Shown here: piece by piece, positions 1 to 8,050 of the stretch | Layout: every line of letters starts with the position of its first letter | How positions within the stretch are numbered: the stretch's first letter is position 1 | Source of the DNA: Bacillota bacterium | GTDB lineage: Bacteria > Bacillota > Clostridia > Lachnospirales > Lachnospiraceae | NCBI GenBank assembly: GCA_029224465.1 | Contig: JAQXUQ010000006.1 | Span: 124,001 to 188,000, forward strand | Direction: 5' to 3' | DNA length: 64,000 nucleotides | Notes under the pieces: model-generated | Told to the model about the DNA's origin: nothing | Database searches by the model: none | The model's input: only the letters and a program-made list of their open reading frames with translations | Made by a program: the position numbers and the translations under genes

Positions 1-1514
1 TGGATGATACTACAATAAATTTGTTCGCAGAAAAATACGATGTGATTCTGCCAGAAATAAAAGATATCAGAAAAATGCCTTCGATGGGCAATAATATGAG
101 AGAACAGTATCTGGGATCCGGGTATTTGCATGAATGTGATTACAATACTATGATGACTGTTCTCAATGAGAAATATCCGGAATTTATGAAGTACGCATTA
201 GAATATGAAAATGGGCATACAACTTATTTAAATAATATGTTCATTATGAAGCGTGAGATCTTTAACGCGTACAGTGCATGGCTGTTTGACATTCTTGAAG
301 AATGTGATAAGCGAATTGATTACAGTGACTATTCTGTTGAAGCAATTCGTACTTTAGGGCATTTAGCTGAGCGCTTATTGAATGTTTACTGTTTATATTT
401 AAAATCTCAAAATAAATATAAATTCAAGGAATTGCAGACGGTTGCTTTTTTGAATACTGAAGTAGAGAAAGCAATTACACCGGCATATCCTGTTAACAAT
501 GTTGCAATTGCATTGTCGGCAAATGATTTTTATGTGCCTTATGTATCGGCTTTACTGATATCACTAAGAGAGAATTGTACGGTAAATAATAATTACGACA
601 TAATTATTATGCATCGTGATATCTCTCCCGATAGCCAAAGAAAATTAAGCAGTGTATTTAATTCATATAATAATGTGACTGTACGGTTTTTAAATATCAA
701 TAAATACACATCGAAGTTTAAAAACCTTTATTTAAGAGGACATTTCGCAGTTGAAACATATTTCAGGCTACTTATGCCGGAAATTCTTCCAAACTATGAG
801 AAAATCCTATATTTAGATTCGGACATTATCGTAAATGCGGATGTCGCAGATCTATATAATGAAAATATCGAAGATTATCTTTTGGCCGCATGCCATGATG
901 CAGATACCGCAGGTTTATATAATGGATATGAACCAAATAAGAAAGATTATATGGATCATATTCTTAAAATTGAAAAGCCGTATGAATACTTTCAGGCTGG
1001 TGTAATACTCTTTAATCTAAATGAATTTAGAAAGACGTATACTGTTGAAGAAATGCTGAAATTTGCTGCTTCATATCAGTGGCAGTTATTAGATCAGGAT
1101 GTATTAAACTATTTAGCGCAGGGGAGAACCAAAATAGTAGATATGTCTTGGAATGTCATGACAGATTGGCGTGGAATTCGCATCAGGGACATTATCAGCA
1201 GAGCTCCAAAGTACTTATATGATGAGTATATGAATGCACATGATAATCCGAAGATTTTACATTATGCTGGTCCGGATAAACCTTGGCATCAGCCTTATTC
1301 GGATTATGCTGATTTGTTCTGGAAGTATGCGAGGGCTTCTGTTTACTATGAAGTCTTGATTCAGCGGATTGCGATACAAGAAGCAAATGCCGTGCGGAAT
1401 CAGAAGCAAGGCAAACTTGCTGTATTCAGGCCGGCGGTTAACAGACTGATGCCGTATGGAACTATGCGGCGGAAAAGATTGGATAACATATATAGCAAAA
1501 TGTTTAACAAATGA
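1..1514 (+). CDS. DUF4422-GT8 glycosyltransferase (5' end outside window)
   Basis: Probably transfers a sugar onto a cell-surface glycan in the cytoplasm. The reading frame is open to the window edge and the gene enters already inside a DUF4422 domain, judging by the complete paralogue at 4388. The GT8 domain starts near base 500. It has the metal-binding D-x-D in LYLDSDI (bases 816-824) and the family's H-x-x-G-x-x-K-P-W motif as HYAGPDKPW near base 1260. The tail is basic and lacks membrane segments. Codons are AT-rich compared with genes after 20 kb. The sugar and acceptor cannot be told from sequence. Family call is firm; a start at the TTG at 21 is unlikely. Confidence 0.88.
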   Translation, partial: DDTTINLFAEKYDVILPEIKDIRKMPSMGNNMREQYLGSGYLHECDYNTMMTVLNEKYPEFMKYALEYENGHTTYLNNMFIMKREIFNAYSAWLFDILEECDKRIDYSDYSVEAIRTLGHLAERLLNVYCLYLKSQNKYKFKELQTVAFLNTEVEKAITPAYPVNNVAIALSANDFYVPYVSALLISLRENCTVNNNYDIIIMHRDISPDSQRKLSSVFNSYNNVTVRFLNINKYTSKFKNLYLRGHFAVETYFRLLMPEILPNYEKILYLDSDIIVNADVADLYNENIEDYLLAACHDADTAGLYNGYEPNKKDYMDHILKIEKPYEYFQAGVILFNLNEFRKTYTVEEMLKFAASYQWQLLDQDVLNYLAQGRTKIVDMSWNVMTDWRGIRIRDIISRAPKYLYDEYMNAHDNPKILHYAGPDKPWHQPYSDYADLFWKYARASVYYEVLIQRIAIQEANAVRNQKQGKLAVFRPAVNRLMPYGTMRRKRLDNIYSKMFNK

Positions 1515-1576
1515 TAGTCCTTGGTCATAAGTTACTCGCAGGTTATTAATTCATCGATATAGGAGAGAAAAGTCTT

Positions 1577-2590
1577 ATGCATGCTCAACTGCTTTCTAAA
1601 AAACATCCGAAAGCAAGCAGAATACCATGGATAGATACTGCAAAGGGAATTGCAATCATCTTAACTATTATTGGGCATACTCTAGACTATGGCACATTAG
1701 GAAGAAATATTATTTTTTCTTTTCACATGCCCCTATTCTTTATTTTATCTGGCTACACATTTAAAATTTCAGATCATTGGGATAATTGTTTAATTAGACT
1801 AAAAAAGGACATTGTAAGATTACTCTGCCCAGTATTATTTGTATCCACTATATCCTTATTACTTCAGTATATTATTTCTATCGATCATTCCTTTGATAGA
1901 TTCATTCAATTATTTTTTCAAATGGCATTATCATTGTACTGGGCATCAGGAATTAGTGTGCATGAGGCACCTCCATTAGGAATGTTGTGGTTCTTAATGA
2001 GTCTATTTACTGCACGAACATTGTTTAATATATTAAATATGTTATTTCCTAAAGATAAATACCGTGTTTCATCAATGTTGGTCGGATTTCTAGGCATATT
2101 TCTAGGTATGATATATATATATCTACCATTCAATATTGATGTTTCATTAGTCGCCACGTTATTTTTTGCAATGGGGTATTTATTGCGTAATTCTATATTA
2201 ATTACAGATAACGTATCTTTGAAAGTGCTGATAATGGCATTCTGGTTCAGTTGTCTTTACTCTGGAATGTATATTGAATTAGCAACGCGAAGCTACCCTG
2301 GACTATTTATATGTATTGTTGAAGCATTAGCTGGTACATGCATAATTATGTGGATATCAAAATTAATGGTTTCAACTAGCCTAGCATCCAATATCCTAGC
2401 CCCTTTGGGAAGGATTACTATGACAATACTTTGTGTTCATCACTTAGATGCCTTCCTTATTAACATTTGGGGGGGTGATGAATCAATATTAGTAAAATGC
2501 ACATGTCGATTAATAATTGTACTTTTAGTGTCTATTATTATTGAGTTTATTAAACGCGCATTAATAAACTATACACATAACAGTAGATAG
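1577..2590 (+). CDS. Acyltransferase 3 family membrane O-acetyltransferase
   Basis: Integral membrane enzyme expected to O-acetylate a sugar of the surface glycan. The N-terminus carries the family signature PWIDTAKGIAIIL followed by GHTLDYGT (His34) and SFHMPLFFILSGY (His50), where the conserved catalytic histidines sit. About ten hydrophobic segments follow over 337 residues, the usual length for stand-alone members. AGGAGA at 1561-1566 is its ribosome binding site. Base composition is among the most AT-rich in the window, which fits acquisition by transfer. It lies between a glycosyltransferase and a broken insertion sequence. Substrate unknown; fucose- or GlcNAc-type sugars are common for relatives. 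Confidence 0.88.
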   Translation: MHAQLLSKKHPKASRIPWIDTAKGIAIILTIIGHTLDYGTLGRNIIFSFHMPLFFILSGYTFKISDHWDNCLIRLKKDIVRLLCPVLFVSTISLLLQYIISIDHSFDRFIQLFFQMALSLYWASGISVHEAPPLGMLWFLMSLFTARTLFNILNMLFPKDKYRVSSMLVGFLGIFLGMIYIYLPFNIDVSLVATLFFAMGYLLRNSILITDNVSLKVLIMAFWFSCLYSGMYIELATRSYPGLFICIVEALAGTCIIMWISKLMVSTSLASNILAPLGRITMTILCVHHLDAFLINIWGGDESILVKCTCRLIIVLLVSIIIEFIKRALINYTHNSR

Positions 2591-2727
2591 AAAGATTTGC
2601 ACACCCCTGAAAATTGGCCAGAGTATGTAAGTCAGATCCATCTTTGTGACCAAGTGTTCTTTCTAAGCCCTTTATAATGGATATCTGCATTTTGCATATG
2701 GTATTCTCAGATCAAAGGAGAATTATC

Positions 2728-3138
2728 ATGAGCGTATGCAGAAACTTACTAACAGAAGAACAGATGGAGGCACTCCACCATAATTCATATATATTATTGG
2801 TAACTCCGACACGACTTTCCTTTACTAAAGAGTTCAAGGAGCTCTTCTATTCTGAGAATCAGGCAGGAGCTAATCCGAGAGAAATTCTGGATTGGCATGG
2901 CTTCGATACGGAAGCCCTCGGAGGACATCGAATCCACAGCATTGGCGTAAACATAAGGAGAGAATACGCCAAATACAGTGGGTTAGGGTATCTCCGTTCA
3001 TCGAAGCAACCTGATTCGGAATCACCTGAAGCGCGGCCCAAAACGGAAGCCGAACAGATCCGACAGCTGCAGCAGGAAGGCGACTACCTGCAGCAGGAAA
3101 TGGAATTTCTAAAAAATTTCCTCGATCAGAAATACTAG
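2728..3138 (+). CDS. IS3-family OrfA-like helix-turn-helix protein
   Basis: DNA-binding first ORF of the insertion sequence. The 136-residue protein starts at the ATG at 2728, preceded by AAAGGAG at 2714-2720; an upstream ATG at 2677 has no such site. The middle has a helix-turn-helix-like stretch (ANPREILDWHGFD). The C-terminus is a short coiled coil (RQLQQEGDYLQQEMEFLKNF), as in IS3 OrfA proteins that dimerise and pair with OrfB. It ends 18 bases before the OrfB remnant. The frame is intact although its partner is dead. Confidence 0.7.
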   Translation: MSVCRNLLTEEQMEALHHNSYILLVTPTRLSFTKEFKELFYSENQAGANPREILDWHGFDTEALGGHRIHSIGVNIRREYAKYSGLGYLRSSKQPDSESPEARPKTEAEQIRQLQQEGDYLQQEMEFLKNFLDQKY

Positions 3139-3156
3139 GAAGTAGGTGCATTGCTC

Positions 3157-3917
3157 ATGAATGATTCCTCCTGTGTATTCGAGATCATCTACAACACGCT
3201 TCAGATCAGCAACAACAGCCTGTTTGTCAGCTACCAGTGCTCCATTGCAGGCGTTTCCCGCAGCGGGTATTATGCCTGGGTCAAAGCGGCCCCAATCCGC
3301 GAAGCCTAGGAAGAGCAGGACAGGAAAGACTTTGACCTGATTCTTTCTGCATTAAAAAAGCGCGGCTACAAAAAGGTGCTCAGAGCGTCTACATGGGGTT
3401 GCTCCATATGGATCCTCCGATTAGTATGAACATCAAGAAGATCCGGCGTCTCATGCGAAAGTACAACCTCGTCTGCCCGATCCAGAAGGCTAATTTTTAC
3501 CGGCAGAAGGCGAAAGCTCTAAAGACGAGTAACGTAGCAGATAATCTTCTCCAGTGGTAGTTTGAGGACTACGGCCCGAGGACGGTGCTTCTGACAGATA
3601 TTACTTACTACCGGTTCATTGAGATCGTAGGAAACAAGAAGCTCCGTCAGTCCTTGTCACGTCGAGGCAACTGCTGGGATAATGCTCCGCAGGAGAGCTT
3701 CTTCTGGCATATGAAGGATCATATCAAGGAGAAATTGAAACTCGCTACGGAATATTTCGAAGTTAAGGACATCGTTGATGACTACATTGATTATTACAAC
3801 AACGGTCGTTATCAATGGCAGCTTGCAAAGCTGTCACCGAACGAGTTCTATAAATTTGTCACAACAGGGGTCTATCCCCTGAATATTCCGGATGCCCCGA
3901 TTGTTCCTCCTGTATAG
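3157..3917 (+). pseudogene. Broken IS3-family transposase (OrfB)
   Basis: Remnant of an rve-type DDE integrase. Reading from the ATG at 3157 gives a normal OrfB N-terminus (YQCSIAGVSRSGYYAWV), interrupted by an in-frame TAG at 3307. A frameshift lies near 3375, after which the family text resumes (GAQSVYMGLLHMDPPISMN), then another TAG at 3558. At about 3600 the first catalytic region (TDITYY) joins straight to RFIEIVGNKKLRQS, the stretch just after the second catalytic Asp. Roughly 50-60 codons including that Asp are therefore deleted in frame. The C-terminal SRRGNCWDNAPQESFF block with the catalytic Glu remains. Confidence 0.85.
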
Positions 3918-4387
3918 AGGGATGCCCAGCGATCTCGGGAAAGCAAAGCCTCATAACTCTGACAATAAACAGTAACTGAAAACGGAATAGTATGTCAAAG
4001 GAGCGGGAACTTAAGTCAGGGAACCGTGGAATAAACCGCAGTGCCGTCTTTTGGTGCGAGGATTTATGCCGCGAATGCCCTTGACGAAGTGACACGGATC
4101 ATCCTCTCCCAAAAAGGAAGAACGCTTCCTTTCTTGCCTTCCGGCGAGGACGGGGGTGGGGCAACGCCGCAATCATATGTGTAAATCCCACATGTCAATT
4201 TTTATGGATTCGTATTATACTCACCTGTCTGAAAAATGGGGTGCGTGCAAATTAAAATATCCTTGACAAGGGGTACAGTTTAGATTCTGACTAGTTAACT
4301 CCTCAGAATGTGTGAAGTTAGAAATGCTTACAATTTTATGCATGTCATGAATGAATAGCCCTGTAATTCTACTATTTCGAGGTAACA
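3918..4387. other. Gene-free stretch after the broken transposase
   Basis: No plausible gene is seen. The stretch contains a perfect 8-bp hairpin AAAGGAAG-AACG-CTTCCTTT (4113-4132) without a convincing T-run. The candidate right end of the insertion sequence is at 4217-4249. A TTGACA at 4263 has no acceptable -10 box at normal spacing. GAGGT at 4379-4383 serves the next gene. Confidence 0.5.
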
Positions 4388-6220
4388 TTGAATAAAACGG
4401 TAAAAATCTTCATATCATGCCATAAGCCTTCCAGAGCAATCGAGGATGAAGTTTTCACTCCGATTGAAACAGGAGCGGTATATCACGAAAAATCGCTTTC
4501 GCAGGGGATACTGCGTGACAATACGGGAGACAATATATCGTCGAAGAATCCGATGTATTGTGAACTGACGGCACAGTATTGGGCATGGAAGAATGTAGAT
4601 GCTGACTATTATGGCTTTTGTCACTATCGAAGATATTTCAATTTGACACCAAATATATTTCCGGAAGATTCTTATGGTGATATATTGGAGCCATACCTGC
4701 TCGATGGGACAGCTGAAAAATATGGAATATCCGGTAATAATGTTCAGTCATTGCTTTCTGAATATGATCTGCTTGTATCTAAACGACAGGATCTGCGTAA
4801 ACTTCCGGGAAATTATAAAACGCCGCAAGATCAATATGCTTGGGCCAAGTACCTTCATGCGGAAGACTATCAGCTAATGCTTGATATCATAGACCAACAT
4901 TTTCCGGAATACACAAACGCAGCAAGAACATATAGTGAAGGACATTATTCAAGTTTTTGCAACATGTTCGTCATGAAGAAGGACATGTTCAGGCAATATT
5001 GCTCATGGCTTTTCGCGGTGTTGGACATATTCTGCAGAGAGCGGAATATGTCCGGCTATAGCAGAGAAGCACTCAGAACACCCGGACATCTTGCTGAAAG
5101 ACTCCTCAATATTTTCATTATTCATCAGCAGGAGGAGAACCGGGATATCAGGATTAAGGAACTGCAAACGGTATATATGCAGAACACGGAATGGACAGAA
5201 ACATTGTGCCCGGCATTTGACCATAACAATATTCCCGTTGTATTTGCAGCTGATGACAACTATGCTCCGTATTTTTCAGCATGCCTGCAGTCTGTAATTG
5301 ACCACAATTCCCTGAAATATAATTATGATCTAGTATTGATCAGTAAAAATATTTCTCGTGTCAATCAAGACATTTTGCTGGAAATGACTGCCGGATATGG
5401 TAATATCTCGCTCCGTTTTTATAATCCCACACCTCTTCTTGATGGATACAGATTACACGCAAATTCGCATATTACGGAAGAAACATACTATAGATTTCTG
5501 ATTCAAGAGATATTGCCACATAGTACTAAGGTGCTGTATTTGGACTGCGATCTGATTGTGAATTCTGACATAGCCGAACTTTATTCGACGGATGTCAGTG
5601 GTTATCTGCTGGCAGCCACGTTAGATCCGGATTTCCTCGGACAGATTGGTGGCGCAGATCCCAATACGCAGAAGTATGTGCGGACAAGATTACAATTAAA
5701 GAATCCGGAAAACTATTTTCAGGCAGGTGTGATTCTTTTCAACGAAGAAGAGATGAGAAAGAGTCATTCACTGCAGGAGTGGCTAGGCTATGCGGAAACA
5801 CCCTATCGTTATAATGATCAGGATGTATTGAATCTGTATTGTGAAGGCCGTGTAAAGTTTCTTGATATGTCATGGAATCTAATTACGGACATGGAATTCA
5901 AGAGATTTTCAAATGTCATATCCTATGCGGGCGCGTCCGTACAGAATCAATATGAGAAGGCGCATCAGAATCCTGCAATAATACATTATGCCGGATGTAT
6001 TAAGCCGTGGAACCGACCGGAAGATGATCTGGCACGATATTTTTGGAAAGAACTGAGAGAAACGCCATACTATGAGGCTGTTCTTGCAAATCTTTGCAGG
6101 AATGATGCAAAGCATAATAGTTCATCTGGAATGATAACCGAGATTGTCAATCAGATTTTTCCCGTGTCTACGAAAAGAAGAGCATGGCTGGACCGAGTAT
6201 ATATGAAGTTCCATAAATAA
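4388..6220 (+). CDS. DUF4422-GT8 two-domain glycosyltransferase
   Basis: Complete two-domain enzyme of 610 residues. Residues about 5-245 are DUF4422 (ISCHKPS at the start, then FCHYRRYFNLT). Residues about 280-540 are GT8, with D386-x-D388 in LYLDCDL and HYAGCIKPWNRP at the C-terminal side. GT8 enzymes are retaining transferases using UDP-sugars; which sugar is unknown. The start is a TTG at 4388, five bases after GAGGT; no ATG fits better. It is a paralogue of the gene at the window start and of the split pair downstream. A cytosolic glycan-assembly role is inferred from the neighbours. Confidence 0.88.
   Translation: MNKTVKIFISCHKPSRAIEDEVFTPIETGAVYHEKSLSQGILRDNTGDNISSKNPMYCELTAQYWAWKNVDADYYGFCHYRRYFNLTPNIFPEDSYGDILEPYLLDGTAEKYGISGNNVQSLLSEYDLLVSKRQDLRKLPGNYKTPQDQYAWAKYLHAEDYQLMLDIIDQHFPEYTNAARTYSEGHYSSFCNMFVMKKDMFRQYCSWLFAVLDIFCRERNMSGYSREALRTPGHLAERLLNIFIIHQQEENRDIRIKELQTVYMQNTEWTETLCPAFDHNNIPVVFAADDNYAPYFSACLQSVIDHNSLKYNYDLVLISKNISRVNQDILLEMTAGYGNISLRFYNPTPLLDGYRLHANSHITEETYYRFLIQEILPHSTKVLYLDCDLIVNSDIAELYSTDVSGYLLAATLDPDFLGQIGGADPNTQKYVRTRLQLKNPENYFQAGVILFNEEEMRKSHSLQEWLGYAETPYRYNDQDVLNLYCEGRVKFLDMSWNLITDMEFKRFSNVISYAGASVQNQYEKAHQNPAIIHYAGCIKPWNRPEDDLARYFWKELRETPYYEAVLANLCRNDAKHNSSSGMITEIVNQIFPVSTKRRAWLDRVYMKFHK
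4617..4639 (+). repeat. 23-bp direct repeat, copy 1 (copy 2 at 6471-6493)
   Basis: The same 23 bases occur at 4617-4639 and 6471-6493, at equivalent places in the two DUF4422 coding regions (they encode the CHYRRYF block). Exact identity at third codon positions suggests a fairly recent duplication or gene conversion rather than motif conservation alone. Confidence 0.75.
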
Positions 6221-6262
6221 AAGTGTGTTTCAACATTGTTTTAAATAGGAAAATCGACAGAA

Positions 6263-7006
6263 ATGTTCTATATTGTCACACATAAAAAATTCGAACAGCC
6301 GCGGGAAACGGGATATGTGTCGATCCTTGCAGGTGCGGCACTGCATGGACATATTTTCGGTGATTTATATGACGACACCGGTGATTCAATATCCGGGAAG
6401 AATCCAAGTTACTGTGAATTAACGGCATTATATTGGATCTGGAAAAACTCTCATGATCCATATATCGGTATTTGTCACTATCGAAGATATTTCTCGGGAT
6501 ATTGGGATGACAGGCGTATCCTGACAGAAAAAGATGCTCTTCGGATTCTGAAGAATTATGATGTGATTCTTCCGCAGACTGCGCACCTGTCAGAAAGTGT
6601 TCGTGAAGAATATATTCATAACTGTGGAAGAGAAAGAGATCTGGATATCGTTCGAAAAATTATAGCCGGGCAATGCCCATCATATCTTTCGCATTTTGAC
6701 AGTTATATGTCCGGCCATACAACCACTTATAAGAACATGATGGTTTGCAGTAGAGAACGGTATGATGAATATTGCAGCTGGCTGTTTCCAATTCTATCGG
6801 AAATGGAAAAGTATGCTGACTTTACTGGTTATTCATCACTGGAGAAGAGAATGTACGGCCTGCTTGCGGAACGTCTGCTCAATGTTTACATTCGAAAGAA
6901 TGGCTGGAGAGTGAAGCATTTGTTTATTCTGGAACCGGAAAGAAAGCTTTCTGCTGGAATGAAACTGATTTATCGCATTGCCAGAGTCACTTCATTTTAT
7001 TTATAG
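6263..7006 (+). CDS. Stand-alone DUF4422 protein
   Basis: A 247-residue protein consisting of the DUF4422 domain only, with CHYRRYFSGYWD near residue 70 and a GHTTTYKNMMV block that matches GHTTYLNNMFI in the first gene of the window. DUF4422 is found beside or fused to capsular-type glycosyltransferases and is itself likely a glycosyltransferase-like fold, but its reaction is not established. It stops eight bases before a GT8 gene in another frame, so the pair reproduces the fused architecture of the two neighbouring paralogues as separate chains. Confidence 0.83.
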   Translation: MFYIVTHKKFEQPRETGYVSILAGAALHGHIFGDLYDDTGDSISGKNPSYCELTALYWIWKNSHDPYIGICHYRRYFSGYWDDRRILTEKDALRILKNYDVILPQTAHLSESVREEYIHNCGRERDLDIVRKIIAGQCPSYLSHFDSYMSGHTTTYKNMMVCSRERYDEYCSWLFPILSEMEKYADFTGYSSLEKRMYGLLAERLLNVYIRKNGWRVKHLFILEPERKLSAGMKLIYRIARVTSFYL

Positions 7007-7014
7007 ATAAGGGT

Positions 7015-8010
7015 ATGAATATTGTTTACGCAACAGATGATCGTTATGCCGGATATTGCGGGATATCGCTTACATCTCTTTTGGAGAACAATCAGGATGT
7101 AAGCGATATTTCTGTGTATATCTTGGCTTACAGGATATCCGATCAGAATTGTAATAAGTTAAAGGCATTGTGCGACAGGTATGGCGTCACATTGCTGCTG
7201 ATTGACATAGAGAACTTTCAGGATAGGATCGGTTTTGACGTAAATACATCGGCATACAATCCAATCGTCCTGTCCAGACTCTTTTTAACTAGTTATCTTC
7301 CTGAAAATGTAGAACGGGTCCTTTATCTTGATTGCGACATTATTGTCACCGGCTCCTTGAGGGCGCTTTTTGAGGATAAAATAGGCGGATCAGATTTCAC
7401 TAAGTATTCGGTTGCCATGTGCCCTGAGCTGTATATGCCGGATGATAAAAAGAGAAATATTGGCCTTGATAAAACGGACACATATTTCAATGCAGGTGTA
7501 ATACTGGTCAATCTTTCCAGATGGAGAGCTTTAAATCTGGACCAAAGCTTTTTAGCCTATTATCGTGCGAAACAAGGAGACCTGCTCTATAATGATCAGG
7601 ATATCATCAATCATTGCTGCAGAAAGGACGTTCTGACATTGCCACAGTGGTATAATACGTGTACAAATTTGCCGTATTTCCCGAAGTGGTATCTTAAAAG
7701 AACACAAAAAGCCTTTCATTACGAACCCGCGGAAATATTTGCAGATAGATTGAAAAAACCGGTTATCATTCATTTTCAGGGTGAAGAACGTCCATGGATA
7801 CATGGAAACAGAAATTACTATCGGGCATATTATGATCAATATCGCCAAATGAGCGAATGGGAATCGATGCAGATGATCTACGGGCAGGAGAATAAGATGC
7901 GGTTGTATCATCTCCTGAACATGATAACAATACTGTTCCCTCATTTTCGGAAGCTGGTCACAGATTTTATCGGGATCCGGTGGTATCAGATTACAAGGAA
8001 TAAAACATAG
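7015..8010 (+). CDS. GT8 family glycosyltransferase
   Basis: A 331-residue GT8 enzyme that starts directly with the nucleotide-sugar binding fold (MNIVYATDDRYAGYCGISLTS is the N-terminus). It has D106-x-D108 in LYLDCDI and IIHFQGEERPW near residue 250, the family C-terminal motif with Arg in place of Lys. The start follows AAGGG with almost no spacer, so translation probably couples to the DUF4422 gene eight bases upstream. Together the two equal one fused DUF4422-GT8 protein. Donor and acceptor unknown. Confidence 0.88.
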   Translation: MNIVYATDDRYAGYCGISLTSLLENNQDVSDISVYILAYRISDQNCNKLKALCDRYGVTLLLIDIENFQDRIGFDVNTSAYNPIVLSRLFLTSYLPENVERVLYLDCDIIVTGSLRALFEDKIGGSDFTKYSVAMCPELYMPDDKKRNIGLDKTDTYFNAGVILVNLSRWRALNLDQSFLAYYRAKQGDLLYNDQDIINHCCRKDVLTLPQWYNTCTNLPYFPKWYLKRTQKAFHYEPAEIFADRLKKPVIIHFQGEERPWIHGNRNYYRAYYDQYRQMSEWESMQMIYGQENKMRLYHLLNMITILFPHFRKLVTDFIGIRWYQITRNKT

Positions 8011-8050
8011 AAAAATAGTAAACAGAGAACTAACTGTAAAATCTGGAATA

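Larger units (their letters stand above)
2598..4249. mobile_element. Degenerate IS3-family insertion sequence
   Basis: The segment carries an OrfA-like gene (2728-3138) and a broken DDE transposase (3157-3917). The left edge begins TGCACACCCCTGAAAATTGG at 2598. A partial inverted match, ATACTC..GGGGTGCGTGCA, ends at 4249; the shared blocks are TGCAC, ACCCC and AGTAT. No convincing target-site duplication flanks these ends. About 330 bases between the transposase and the right end have no gene, so the right boundary is uncertain. The element cannot encode an active transposase. Confidence 0.5.

Noticed and set aside
4263-4300. TTGACA at 4263 as a promoter for the DUF4422-GT8 gene
   Set aside because: No -10-like hexamer lies 16-18 bases downstream; TAGATT is only 12 bases away.
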